Assembly: GCF_020379485.1 (NCBI RefSeq)
Contig: NC_063442.1
Coordinates: forward strand, 10,193,509-10,257,508
Reading direction: 5' to 3'
From: Brassica napus
Taxonomy: Eukaryota > Streptophyta > Magnoliopsida > Brassicales > Brassicaceae
Length of the DNA stretch: 64,000 bases
Position numbers and translations under genes: made by a program. The notes under the pieces were generated by a model that had not been told where the DNA came from, ran no database searches, and saw only the letters and a program-made list of their open reading frames with translations. Shown piece by piece: positions 13,000-25,200 of the stretch (the first letter of the stretch is position 1; each line of letters starts with the position of its first letter).

Positions 13000-13382
13000 A
13001 AATGCATAGTATTTTGCAAATGAAAATTGTTGTAAAGGTATTTGATGTTAATATAAACTGAGAATGTGTTGAATCTGAGAGTTTTGACTCTTGTGTTTTG
13101 ACACAAAATTGACTTATGGTTAGACTTGGCGGAAATGGGTTGTCTCAACGCCTCATTAAAGGATTGATGATTGATGCTGAAACTTTAATGCACCTGAGAG
13201 TACGAAAATACTTTGACAAAGTCAAGTATTGCGAACTATGATGTGGTCAACTTTGGGTGTCCTAAGTAGGACAAGACTCATTAGTTTATATGTTTATAGA
13301 TGAAACTAAAGTAGAATTGTTCTCTCACTTCTTTGATGAGCTCACCAAAACAATCTTTTTGTTCATTCATTGAAATCTCAAG
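13000..13382. other. Intergenic, 3' flank of the third SRLK
   Basis: No gene is seen. W-box-like cores (GTCAAG, GGTCAAC) lie at about 13220-13255, just upstream of the decayed SRLK fragment, and may be what remains of that copy's promoter. Confidence 0.35.
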
Positions 13383-13730
13383 ATGAGTATTGTTGTAAGG
13401 TTTCTCTTGACAACAACCTTGTTCTTGAACTGTGGCTATGCAGCTATAACCACATCAAGTCCTTTGTCAGTATGGCAAACTCTGAGCTCTCCTATGGATC
13501 ATGTGATACTATGATGCCACCCACATCTCTCATGTATGCTTACTCCTCACAACGAGAACCGTGTGTTAACTTCCTGAAAAAGTGAGACGGATCCATCACC
13601 TGAAGATTTTGTATCTGAGATTACTACCCTCTTAAGGCCTTTTATGAAAAGGCTCGTCACCGTATATGGTACATCTGGACCTTTTGGTTTGTGTGTGAGG
13701 TCCCATACTCCAACGTACTAATGTTCTCTT
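13383..13730 (+). pseudogene. Decayed, internally deleted SRLK 5' fragment
   Basis: The start reads as a signal peptide plus the conserved N-terminus (NCGYAAITTSSPLSVWQTLS), like the third copy, and then hits a stop at 13512-13514 after 43 codons. Beyond it, out-of-frame patches match later parts of exon 1 in order: the MLPQSSVMY region (13515-13545), the TSWKS..DPS region (about 13565-13600) and the [12 protein letters not shown]-like region (13675-13705). Several internal blocks are missing and no kinase exons follow. It is a dead fourth member of the array that lost most of exon 1 and everything after it. Confidence 0.85.
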
Positions 13731-15218
13731 CTCTGTTGAAGAAAACAAATATTCTAAGGAGCCAAGTGTTTTCTCATGAGTTTTGTTACCTAATTTGATT
13801 CTTCAACGTGGGTTGCCACCTGGTATTCAGAATTGTGAGGTGAGTACTTATGTAAAATTGGATTTTGACCAGACCACACAAAGAAGAAACTAGTCAACGG
13901 ATTTGTCTTCTTCTTCTAACGGATTTCATGTTCATCAGTGGCAGAAGATAGATAAGCAATCAGGATGATTGGCTGCACAAAATGCAGAGGAAATCTTTGT
14001 CCAATTCGTACACCAAATGAGTAGGTCCATTGTCGTATATGTAAGAGATGAGGATAAAAAATGTTGTGGCACTAGTTAACTGATCAGTTTATGTTAATTT
14101 GCAAAAACTTGTCATTTTATGTAAGAGTAAAATTGATACTTAGGAGGTTGTGGACCCAAGTCTGTAATTTCACAAACCCAAAATCACAACATATATTATT
14201 AGTTTTGTCACAAACGTGATTCGATCATGTTATCTTTAGGCTTTGTCTTTGATATTTTTCAGTTGAGTTAAAAGACATTTGGTTTTAAGAAATTTTTTTT
14301 TGTTATAGCCAACTTTAATCCTCACAACTTCTACTATACCAAGTTACCAACTTATAACCAAAACTTGTAATAGCCGTCTTTTTTAGGACCATCGTCTCCC
14401 GGAGTTACAGGCCGCCATTAGCCGAACAAGTGTTACCATAAGCATATTTGTGTGCCACCAACCGCACATGGCCTCCAAATCTTACTCATAACACTACAAG
14501 TTTTGAGTAACAAAAATACACATTTTTTTAATTCTCATATGATGATCCATCACTCTCACTTCTCTCTCTCCGTATAATTGAAGTGTGGTAGATGGGAGAT
14601 AGCACTCTATCTCTACACAAACCTCACATGCTTCTTTATCACTTGATACCATGTGCTTCCCCTTTTCCATATATACTTCCAAGATTACATGCATTCATAG
14701 AAAAACAATTCCTTAAATTCAGTTTCATTTTTCTAACCAAATCTCTTAGCTTGGATCTTAACGTATGTCTTATTTAGGAGCATTGCCATTTCTGCAATAA
14801 AGTTGCAAGGGTGTAAGATCAAGGTAAGAAAATGCTTTGTTTGATCATTTAATTCCTTAAATAATTTGAGGTTAGTACCATTTGATTGAGAGAACTATTA
14901 TACCAAAAGTGCAGAACATTGCAGCTTCTAAGAAGAATCTTTAATCTAAATATTAAAGAGTTAAAAAGATAACTTTTTAAGATACCCACTAAATAAAAAA
15001 AAAAACTCTTTTTGTTTTCATTTCACCAAATTAAAAAGAAAGAATAACAAAAGAAGAAAATAAAGGAAGAAAAAAAGAAATATTCTAAAGCTATATTAAT
15101 ATTCTTGTAGTTGAATTTGGAGGTCACATGGGATTGGGATTAGTGGGAAGAGAACTAACAAAAACACCTTTGTAAAACAATATACACTCGAGAAAGAAAG
15201 AAAAAATTCACAAAACTA
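13731..15218. other. Intergenic; no gene seen, last part is 3' flank of the ARM gene
   Basis: No frame with credible coding character. Two opposed short frames at about 14500-14780 look like chance. The 14980-15120 stretch is A-rich, and together with the bases after 15130 is the likely 3' UTR and downstream region of the minus-strand ARM-repeat gene. Confidence 0.4.
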
Positions 15219-16934
15219 TTAAAATATACCACTTAGCATGCTGCGGAATCTGTTCATAGATAACTTCTTCACAAGCTTCTTAGCATCTGAACCTTCAGTT
15301 TCTGCTAGCTTCTCTATGCTTTTCAAGTACCCTGAACTCGCAATCTTTCTCCTCGCGCTGTTACAGCTCGTTAAAGACATCAATATAGATATCAAGAACT
15401 TCGTGCTACCCGAATCGCTGCTGGCATTTCTCCCATCGTCATGGTCTAGCAGCTTGAGAATGTAGCCAATGTTAAAGTCGTCTTGCGCAAACTTCTTCCT
15501 GTTCTTCGGAACCGAGATCAAACAGTATAACGCCACGCTCGCCATCTCTCTTACATCAAATGATTTAGCGTCAAGAAACTTAACTAACTCGGGCATAAAG
15601 CCAGCGTCTCCCATTATCCTCTTAACCTCTTCTGGTAAGCTACAGAGCCTAGACGTAACCTTCAAGGCTGATTCTTGAACAGAGATCTCCCCATTGCTTA
15701 AAAGATACAACAAATGATCCAAGAACTTGCAGCTCATCAACGCATTCAAACAACCGGGTGACCCGAAACATAAGTTATCAATTGCCCTTAACGCTATCTC
15801 CTTAGATTTAGAAGAAGACAACGGATTGGGATCTGATAACACACTCACTAGCTCCTGGATTCCTCCTTGTCTAACCAAGACTTCACGCGTCTGCTCATCT
15901 TTAGCACACATACTTAGCAAAAGATCAATAGAATTTACCTGAACAATCTCTTCCTTTGACCCAATAAGCTTAACGAAAGTGGTCATCGTATCGTCTTCTT
16001 CAATCATATACCTCTTGATCTCTTCAACACCGACGAGATTCCTCAACACTCCACACGAGCTAGCGATCAGCTCGCCGCTAAACTCGCCGCAAGAACAGAT
16101 CTTTAGCAGTGCAGAGACGCCTCCATGAGCAGAGACGGACCAAGCGTTCTCTGAATTCTCAGTTAATTTCATCAAACACTTGGCGGACGCTTCTCTACCA
16201 ACAGAGCTCCCGTTCTCAAGAACCCTAACCAAAGGCCCAATCACACCCGACCGAACCAACACACCCTTGTAAGAACCAAACCCACAAATAAAAAACAAAG
16301 CTTTAACAGATTCCTCCTGAACCCCAATCTCAGAATCAAGAAACCCGACAAGGAGATTAACCAAATCGTTTCCTTCAATCACAATCTTGACGTATCTATC
16401 ATCCTCCTCCATGGCTTCGTTAAGCTTCACCAAAGCTTGCCTCTTCATCTCCAGATCTCCGACCTTCATCCTCGTCATCAAATCCCTAACGTAGAACCTC
16501 ACGTCCTCCTTACACGCGCCGCCACCGGGCTTGGACACCACGATCGCGAAGCCGCGGCTGAGGATCCCGGCGGAGTAGATCCGGGAGAGGCTCCTCGCGT
16601 GGCGGTCGAAGCTCGCGGCCATCACGTCCAAATCGCTCTGCATCAGGAGCTTCCCGCTGTACGTGACGTTCACGCAGCGCGTGGCGAGGTCGTAGCAGTC
16701 GGTTAGAGAGGTTAGGACGGCGGAGATTAGGGAGGAGAGAGACGGGTCGTGTCCGGAGGAGTCGAGGTTGGAGAGGGCGGCGAGGCCGGAGTAGAGGTCG
16801 TCGAGTTTGGCTCTGATGAGCTGCCATTTGACGGTGAAGGATTTGATTGAGTGAGAGAGTGAGATCAGTGAGGATATCGCTTCGATTGCTTTGTCGATGC
16901 TGGTTCTTGATTCGTCACTTGTTTCTTCACCCAT
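15219..16934 (-). CDS. ARM-repeat superfamily protein (At1g61350-like), intronless
   Basis: A single uninterrupted frame of 571 aa. The N-terminal ~120 residues are helical (IEAISSLISLSHSIKSF, VKWQLIRAKLDDLYSGL) and resemble the domain found ahead of ARM repeats in plant U-box-type proteins, but no U-box is visible. From about residue 150 a series of armadillo repeats follows (VNLLVGFLDSEIGVQEESVK, LVRVLENGSSVGREASAKCL, LVSVLSDPNP, LLSNGEISVQESALKVTSRL, LVKFLDAKSFDVREMASVAL). ARM repeats form a superhelix used for protein binding; the partner is unknown. The 5' half is much more GC-rich than the surrounding DNA, with a strong antisense frame at 16437-16706 as its shadow. Directly adjacent to the SRLK array, the same arrangement as I recall for At1g61350 beside At1g61360, which supports synteny. 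Confidence 0.93.
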   Translation of the reverse strand: MGEETSDESRTSIDKAIEAISSLISLSHSIKSFTVKWQLIRAKLDDLYSGLAALSNLDSSGHDPSLSSLISAVLTSLTDCYDLATRCVNVTYSGKLLMQSDLDVMAASFDRHARSLSRIYSAGILSRGFAIVVSKPGGGACKEDVRFYVRDLMTRMKVGDLEMKRQALVKLNEAMEEDDRYVKIVIEGNDLVNLLVGFLDSEIGVQEESVKALFFICGFGSYKGVLVRSGVIGPLVRVLENGSSVGREASAKCLMKLTENSENAWSVSAHGGVSALLKICSCGEFSGELIASSCGVLRNLVGVEEIKRYMIEEDDTMTTFVKLIGSKEEIVQVNSIDLLLSMCAKDEQTREVLVRQGGIQELVSVLSDPNPLSSSKSKEIALRAIDNLCFGSPGCLNALMSCKFLDHLLYLLSNGEISVQESALKVTSRLCSLPEEVKRIMGDAGFMPELVKFLDAKSFDVREMASVALYCLISVPKNRKKFAQDDFNIGYILKLLDHDDGRNASSDSGSTKFLISILMSLTSCNSARRKIASSGYLKSIEKLAETEGSDAKKLVKKLSMNRFRSMLSGIF

Positions 16935-17995
16935 CTTCAGATTCTTCTTCTTGTTGTTGTTGTTCGAATTAGTCTTAAGTGGTTTTAAAGCAAAAACCCA
17001 TATCGAAAGGAGATCTCTATTGAGAAGATGACGAATTTGATTCCTACCACAAGGACAACGATGGAAAAGACGGAGACTTTCGCAGGTAATCTCGTTGGGT
17101 TATCGGCTATGGTTAGTGGGTTTGACGAGAGAGAGAGAGAGAAATAGTTTGGCTATTTGACGGGCTGGCCTTCTCTTTGGTGGGGTTGGAGGCAGTAGTG
17201 ACATGTCGAAGAAGAAGATGAAGGGGAGGGTAAAATGGTCATTTTGTTTTCCTTTGGAAGGAGGTGGACGAAAAAGGTTTTATTATTCTTTAGCTTTGTT
17301 TAATTACATTTTTTCCATTTATGAAAAAAATATATATATTAGACAAAAATTCCGCTAAACTATCTGTAATTATTATGAATTTCCTTTTCCTCTTTGTTTT
17401 GTTTTCGGAAGAAGAGAAACTTGAGAATCACTCATCGCTCATATGAAATGAACATCTGTAATCTATTATATAGTTTTTTTTATTTTTTGTAATATGAGTT
17501 TGAAGCTTGACCCTAAAGGACCATTCAATATTTGCACGAGCACACGAGAAACCCGGAAGTGGAAATGGTTATGGGCGGTGAAGCTGGTAGACTATCTGTA
17601 CAACTTATTACTAATTTTTTGTCATTATCTAAATTTCACTTTTTTGCAGCAGGCATTATCTTAGTTAACTGGTTTGGTTTAGGCATGGTGTTCGGTTATA
17701 ACGGGTAATCTGGTTAGGTTTATTTTGTTTTACGTCAATTTATTTTTGGTTCAAAATCTGGAATACAATGATAAAAATAATTATTTTATAAAAAATATGT
17801 AAATCATTATAAATTGGTGTGGTTCGATTCCATCTTTATTTTATAACTAGTTTACTATTTCTGTTCGATTTTTAAACTAATTATTCACTGAGCTATTAAC
17901 CATTATGGATAGTGCAAAATTCATAACAAACCAAAATCGACAGCTGACAATTTTGGTTCAGCTTACAAAAATAAGATTGGTTTGGAATTGTTGGC
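16935..17995. other. Promoter and 5' leader of the ARM gene, then AT-rich spacer
   Basis: 16935-17150 carries a TTCTTCTTGTTGTTG-type leader on the plus text and a GA-repeat (GAGAGAGAGAGAGAGA at about 17129-17145), typical of plant core promoters; GA/CT tracts are common near plant transcription starts. After about 17,280 the DNA becomes AT-rich and non-coding. Confidence 0.45.
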
Positions 17996-18717
17996 CAGTT
18001 TGAGAGCAGAGTTTATGAAAACAACAGTAAGAAGAATAAAAGTATACAAGTATGTGTCAGATAATCTATTTTGCATTCAACTTTCTTAAGTAAATTTAAG
18101 ATTTAAACTTTCTTACATTCCTCGAAAATAGAATTTAAAACTATTTAGATAGAACTGCAAAAGAAAATTCGAACAGAATTTTTATATTGGTTATTATATA
18201 TCGATCTGGTTTACAAAATTATATATTATTTGAATAATAAAATTATCTTTTGAAGTAAAAAAATAAAGAGTAAATTTGAGATTTGTTATGAGGACAACGA
18301 TCACCAATCCTTTGGATATCATCTTTAACAATTCCATGTATATTCTCCATTGCATAAATCAAAGGTTTTTCCTCCGTATTTGTATAACTTTAATCCAAAC
18401 CATACAAAAAGTATTACCTTTCTATTAACTATCGATCTAACATTAAAAAAAAAACTATCGACTAACAGAAGTTTCCTTATATGTATAAGAAACAAATGCA
18501 GATAAAGTCATTCAAGTCCACTTGCTACGAAGCGGATGTAGTAAACTAATGATATATAGGGCATATATGAATGTTGACTAAGGAATAAAGATAAACAATG
18601 CATTTTTAATATTTTAAAGAAATTTTATCATTTATAAGAAATTATTTTTCCTTTCAATTCCTTCTTATTTAATTTATTAATTTAGAGTCATATTTTTATT
18701 TACTATTAAATGTTACT
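17996..18717. repeat. Tandem unit 1 (about 722 bp), intact 'empty' copy
   Basis: First of two direct copies. Matching landmarks are the opening CAGTTTGAGAGCAGAG (17996 and 18718), the stretch around CTTTCTTAAGTAAATTTAAG, and a block beginning near GATCACCAATCCTTTGGATA (18299 and 19943). The offset between copies at the left end is 722. The unit has no coding capacity. It holds the uninterrupted junction (TTTTTATA then TTGGTTATTA at about 18179-18196) that corresponds to the Helitron insertion point in the second copy. Confidence 0.88.
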
Positions 18718-20355
18718 CAGTTTGAGAGCAGAGTTTATGAAAACAACAGTAAGAAGAATAAAAGTATATAAGTATGTGTCAGATCATATATTTTGCATTC
18801 AACTTTCTTAAGTAAATTTAAGATTTAAACTTTCCTACATTCCTTGAAAATAGAATGTAAAATTATTTAGATAGAATCAAAAAATTCTTTTCAAACAAAA
18901 TTTTTTATATCTATATTATTAAAACTAAAGTACATTTTGGTACTGTTTGAAAACATGGATAACATTATAAATGTGAATTGTTTGAAAACTTAGATAGCAG
19001 TATAAAAAAGAAGTAGAATGCACTCTTTCATAATTTCATTAATATAATTACATTAATTATCTTTCTTTATTTCATTCAGTTTAATAATTTTATTAATTAT
19101 ATTATATTAACAGTACATCACATCATTAATTATATTACCAAAATAATAATAGTGTAAATTTTTATTTATTAGTTAATCAGCATTAACTTTGTGCCAGTTA
19201 TAAAATAAAAAAATGTTGCCAAAAATTTTCGGTTTAGTTTGTTACTAAACCTTTTTATCTTAGTTTCAATTGGTGAAAACTTACGTAGACAAAAACATAA
19301 TTCAAAAACATATTTTGTGAATAAAATAATAACTTAAATCAAATAATAAAAAATGTATTACATTTATTGTCACTTAATTTTTCACTCCATATAATTATTT
19401 TACTAAATAAAAAATTCTTTATTTAACTTAATTTAGCCAAACACATAAAAATAGTCATTTATTAGTTTATAAAACCAGTTAGGCATAAACATTGACTACT
19501 CCATTTAGGTACATTTGTCTTTTCGGGTATCGTTTTTTTTAAATTAGATCCTTCTTAAATATTATAAATTTACGTATGGGTTTTGAGTTGGGTTTTTTTG
19601 GGTCTGGATAAGTTTTTTGATGTATATGAACCTAAAATATCTAAGTAAGAAATGTATCTGAAACGAGTTCAGATATTTTATACCAAAAATAACCATATTA
19701 CTCGATTTGGTCTATGTTTTTGAATACAGTTAGTTATATTAGAGACATATATAAAATATATGACACTAATTATGAAAAACGAATATCAATGTATAAAAAT
19801 GTAAAAACCAATATCCGCGAATATGTTGGTCAATCTCTAGTTGGTTATTATATTTCGATAAGATTATCTATTATTTGAGTAATAAAATTACCTTTTGAAA
19901 AAAAAGAGAGAGTAGATTTGAGATTTGTTAATGAGGAGAATGATCACCAATCCTTTGGATATAATCGTCATCTTTAACAATTCCATGTGTATTCTCCATT
20001 GCATAAATCAAAGGTTTTACTTCCATATTTGTATAACTTTAATCCAAACCATACAAAAACTATAACCTTTCTATACTATCGATCTAACATTAAAAAAAAA
20101 ACTATCGAACTAACAGGAGTTTCCTTATATGTATAAGAAGGAAATGCAGATAAAGTCATTCAACACCACTTGCTACGAAGCGGATGTAGTAAACTAATGA
20201 TACATAGCATATGAATGTTAGACTAAAAAACGAAGAAAATAATGCATTTCTAATATTTCTAAAAAAAGTTACCATTTATAATGAATATTCTTTTTATCAT
20301 TTTTTAAAACTAATCTATTAATTTAGTGTCTTATTATCTGCTATATAATGTTATC
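18718..20355. repeat. Tandem unit 2, interrupted by a 931-bp Helitron
   Basis: Same sequence as the 722-bp unit immediately to the left, split after 18909 and resuming at 19841. Removing the insert restores about 707 bp of collinear similarity up to about 20355. The two copies have diverged by many point changes and small indels, so the duplication is not recent. The boundaries at the right end are approximate. Confidence 0.85.
18910..19840 (+). mobile_element. Non-autonomous Helitron (931 bp), A|T insertion with paralogous empty site
   Basis: Begins TCTATATTATTAAAACT, the 5' end style of Brassicaceae Helitrons, after a host A, and ends CTAG before a host T. A weak GC-containing subterminal segment (ATCCGCGAATATG) precedes the 3' end. 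There is no target duplication. The adjacent tandem unit retains the empty site, in which the two flanks join directly, so both ends are fixed to the base. It contains no Rep/helicase frame, so it needed a helper in trans. Part of its interior (text near TTCAGATATTTTATACC) recurs at 21.3-22.2 kb and, inverted, at 63.2-63.5 kb. Confidence 0.85.
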
Positions 20356-21330
20356 ATTAATTTTTAGATTTATTCATTTTACTAGAATATTAGCAGACAA
20401 GTAGGACTTACATAAACAAAACACGCGTTACTTAATATTTATGTTTTATGGTCGGCAAATTCTTAAAACTAAACCGAAATTAATTTAATCAAACCAAACA
20501 GAATCTGTTATCTAATACAATAGATCACAATAACATAATTTAACAAAAGACATATTCATATTGTATAAATACGAGAAAATTTAAATCATAGTGATATAAA
20601 GGACATGTTATCGAATCCCTTACATTGTTATTTAAGCCAAACCAAAACTAAAATAATTAACCCTAAACCAAATCTAATATCATAGATAACCGAACGGTTT
20701 TAACATATTTTTAAACCCAAAACTAAAATCCAGAACCAAACTGAAATCCAAAAATACAATCTAGAAACCAACTAAAACATCTAAACATATTAGTGAACAA
20801 ACAAAAATAATTTCGCGTTTTCAAAACCCAGACACTATCCTAGTTTTTTTTATTGTGGAGAAATATAGAACAAATTTATTACCAGTTAGATCCATAATGT
20901 TTTCATAAATTATTATAGATTTTCATAATGTCAATGATAATGTTGACCACCGTTATATTTCTTAAAATTATGTGTACATGTAATTCATATGCCATTAAAT
21001 AACTCACAAAAATATTTTTGTATATTTTTCTAGGAAAATGTTGAAATGATAAATTTCTGATTGTTTTATTAATTGGTATACCGTAAATACATTTTTTTGT
21101 TCATGAGATCAATGATCGTTTAGCTAAGATTTCATTTTGCTGTGTCCTGTGTGTGGGTGGGGGCTACGTTGATCATCCGAAAGCAGTTTATTCATTATAC
21201 CCAAGATAATATAACTTACAAATATGTATATATATAGTATAACTTACCAAAATAAATATAATATATATAGTATACGAAATGTTTCGATTTTTGTTATAAT
21301 AAATAGAGATCCGATTATATGGATTTTACA
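20356..21330. other. AT-rich non-coding spacer
   Basis: No gene seen. A stretch at about 20460-20790 is rich in phrases such as AAACCGAA, AACCAAAC and CCCAAAAC, a wording common in decayed Brassicaceae repeats. Its class cannot be told from the sequence alone. Confidence 0.35.
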
Positions 21331-22236
21331 TCTATATTATTAAAACTATATCTATATTATTAAAACTGTAAACATTTTGGTACGGTTTAGAAACATAAAT
21401 ATCAATATAAATGAGAATTATCTGGAAACATATATACTGTTTTTTTAGTAATTTTATTAATATAATTATATTAATTATATTTCTATATTTTACTCAGTTT
21501 AACAATTTTATTAATTATATTACTTTAACAATTTTTCAAATCATTAATTATATTACAATAATAATAACAATATAGATTTTTATTTATTAATTAATATATT
21601 AACTTTATGCCAATTATAAAATCAAAAATGTAAAAAAAAATTGAGTTTTGTATACGGTTAAACATTCGATTTAGTTTATTTTACTAAAACTTTTTTTAAT
21701 TTTAATTATAATCGGTGGAAAATTGCGTAGACAAAAATATAATTCAAAGACATGTATTCATGAATAAAATAATAACTTAAATCAAAATAATAAAATATAT
21801 TACATTTATTGTCACTTAATTTTTCACTCCATATAATTATTTTACTAAATAAAAAATTCTTTATGTTTTACTGATTTTATTAAAACATATAGAAATAGTC
21901 ATTTTTATTTGTTTATACAACTAGTTAGGTCCGAACATTGGCTATTTATCTATGTACAAGTTATTTTTTCGGGTATTATTTTTTTTAAAATTGGATCCTC
22001 CTTGAATATTATAAATTTATGTGTGAATTTTGAATTGAATCATTCTGAGTCCGAATGAGTTCAGGAACCTAAAAATATCTAAATAACAAATGTATATTAA
22101 ACGAGTTTGGATATTTGTACTAAAAATAGTCATATTACTGGATTTGGTCTATATCTTTTGAATAAAATTAATTATATTATGACACATCTAAAATATATAA
22201 TACTAATACTCGCGCGGAAACGCAGATCAGTTTTTA
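21331..22236 (+). mobile_element. Degenerate non-autonomous Helitron of the same family as the one at 18.9 kb
   Basis: The 5' terminus is present twice in a row (TCTATATTATTAAAACT at 21331 and again at 21351), then the sequence follows the 18.9-kb element with many changes: CATTTTGGTACGGTTT, the TCACTTAATTTTTCACTCCA segment and the GAGTTTGGATATTTGTAC segment. Near the end, CTCGCGCGGAAACGCAGATCAG is the GC-rich subterminal hairpin region typical of these elements. The final CTRR motif is not clean (TTTTTAGT), so the 3' boundary is approximate. Confidence 0.65.
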
Positions 22237-25200
22237 GTATCCTTTTTATAACACGGATTTCACATATTGTTTAAGTGTGAGACGCCTTAAACACTCTTTT
22301 TGGGAGAAACTAATAAGAAAAGGAAATCAAATTAAGAATAAGGCAATTTGTAATTTTGTATGTACTTATCTCAAATGCGTGACGAAGATGTCTTTTAATA
22401 TAATTAGAAACTTTAGACCTTTTACCTATAATCTCTTTAAATACGGATTAGATTATTAATTATATATTAACTTGTTCAAAAGGTAGAGGGTATTTTCACA
22501 GAATACACTACCAAATATATATAATTGGATAAGATGTACAAGCTTTTTCATTCATCTACTTTGGTATTAAAATATGGGATGTACGTGATTTAGGGGTATC
22601 TCCTATAATTCCCAAACAATGGCCTTATGAAATAGGTATATGCATAACAGTTGACTCAATACGTATGAATATTAAAGGAAGCAAGTGATGGTCCGTGATG
22701 AAACATGAAGAGCCAAAAACTGTCAAATTAAATGCAAAGCAAATGGCCTGGCTACCTCTCACATGATGACATGAATCAAAAGTTACATCGTATCTGATAT
22801 AGGAGTATTAATTTCTCCTTGTAGTTAAGACTTTCAAATTTGATTTTATTGTTCAACCGCACTTTTTTCTTTGGAAAAACTTAAAGTTTAACCGTATAAT
22901 GTGTTTATGTATTATTTTATTTGTATTTTGTACTGATCAACCCCGATCATAAATATCCACCCATAGAAGGTATGAGGCCTCCATATTTTAGATATCAGTT
23001 CAGTTTAGTTCGGGTATTTTGGGGTTTCAGTAGTTTAGGCAGGGGTTAGAGGATCCATTTATTATCTAATTTTTTTTTTTGGGTTCGGTTTAGTTCAAAT
23101 AGTAAAATTAGAAATTGGAAATTATCCAAAAAATTTTGGTTTTTATTTGGTATTGGTTCCGGTTTGATTATTTTGAATAATTCAGGTAATCCGGATAAAT
23201 TGTCGGCTATTCTGGATAAATTATCGAATAATTAGAATGATTTGGATAAAATATCGGATAATTCAAATTATTTTGAATATTTTAAATAAAAATATCAGGA
23301 TAACTCGAATTATTTTGAATAATTTATATATATATGTACATATATATATTTGATTATTTTATAAGTATATATAATTAATATTTTTATATATTCACGTATT
23401 TGTTTGGTTCATGGTTTGGATCCAGTTATTTTAGATATATAAATATGGATACTATTTAGATATATATGAAAATTTTGATCTAGTTCTAGTTTTGGGTATT
23501 TTGGTTTGGTCTCGATTCCAGTCTTTTGTTTTGTTTTATTTTTTTCCTCTTGAAGGAATACTTTGGCTACAATTACTACTATTGATGTTCATCACATAAA
23601 TTTTTGGTTGACTTTTTGAAGTTTCCTATCAGTTTAGCCATTCGACGGAAATTTAATGCGACTAATAGATTAAACCACACCTAGTATAGAAGCATTGAAA
23701 TTTTGAACATATCCCTTTCCAAAAAAAAAAAAATAAAATAAATTGAACATTTCCGATTTGTTTTAAAAAAATTGAACATTTCCGATTTAGGTGTCTTTTT
23801 GTAGTTATTTTTTAAGCCACGTCAAATATTTATCAAGACATGCGAAGTTACATGAATCAAAAAGATAAAAGCTAATTTTTAGATTTTTGGAGAACTATCT
23901 AATTTTTATCTTACTATATTAATTATTAAGATATATTTAACTGCATGATGTAAGTTTCTTTTTGAAATTAAATTATGATGTAGGTTGTGTTATATCTATA
24001 TTTCCCTTTGTTCTTTGATAACTTCGTTTTTAGCTGAAACTTAAGTTAACCAAATTTTCTTAGAGTTAGAAACACACGTATATACTTTATCAAAAAGAGC
24101 ACACCCGTATATAAGGTGAATATGTATTACAAAATAAGAGCATTAAAGATTACCAAAATAAAAATAAAAATAGAAGCACTGAAGTGCCTATGCAGGGTTA
24201 TGGATTAATGTAAGTTTAGATGTTTTCTCGTTTCAATACACATGCATGTTGTAAAATTTATAATATATTTGATGAAGACATTTATAATATATTTGAGGAA
24301 GACATTTATAATATATTATTGTACACCCAAATTTGATGAAGAAAAGATACTAAGGCTTCGAATATTTGTAAACTGCACGACACTCGTAATTAATAGTAAC
24401 AAATTTTTTTTTACATATGCATATATGTTTATATGTTTTTTGTTATTATTAAGATCATATTGTAAGTATTCCTCCGTTGTTTCATATATCATCATTTGGA
24501 TCTAGTTGAACTTTTTACATGATAGATTGTGCAATTCTATCCGTGAATAAAAAAAGTATTTAGTATAGAAACCAAAAGTTAGGTGTGGAAATACAAAAAA
24601 AAAAAAAAACAAGCAAAGAAAGTGACTATGACATCGACGTTTGAGTAGTTGAGAAGGGAGATTTCATATGTGCAAACGCATTATAACATATTCCTTAGTT
24701 TTCACGAAAAATATAATAATCAAAATGCCAATTTATTATTTATTAATAAAAATATTATAGTTTAGAAAAGAAACAAAAATGGTTACATAAATCAAAGTTT
24801 ATTGGTCATCTATTTATAGTAGATCGAAACCAATATTATATTAAACTTATACTGTGTTTGTCCCATATAGACTGTTTTGAATTATAATCTATCTTTTGAT
24901 AAAAAATATATGAAAATGTTAAATTTAAATGCCTCATAATGAAACAAAAACTATAGAGTTTTTTGGCATTTTTCATTGTTGCTCTTGTATATATTCCAGT
25001 TTAAGATTGTCTTTCAGAATAAAACAAAGAAAAAATAATGATAATGATAATGATAATGAAAACCATTGGTAGGAAAACAAGTACAGGACGAAATATCCAT
25101 TTTGTGAAAGTAGAATTTGATTGTTTTTTTTTCTTCAAAATATCTCTATATATGCTATAATCTTTTTCGAAATCTATATGCTATAATTGCGATTATATAT

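Noticed and set aside
16437..16827. Arg/Pro/His-rich open frames over the 5' half of the ARM gene
   Set aside because: They are antisense or out-of-frame shadows of a GC-rich coding region with the intact 571-residue frame.
22277..24505. Small frames in the desert
   Set aside because: Low-complexity residues and no start context; they fall in AT-rich or tandem repeat sequence.
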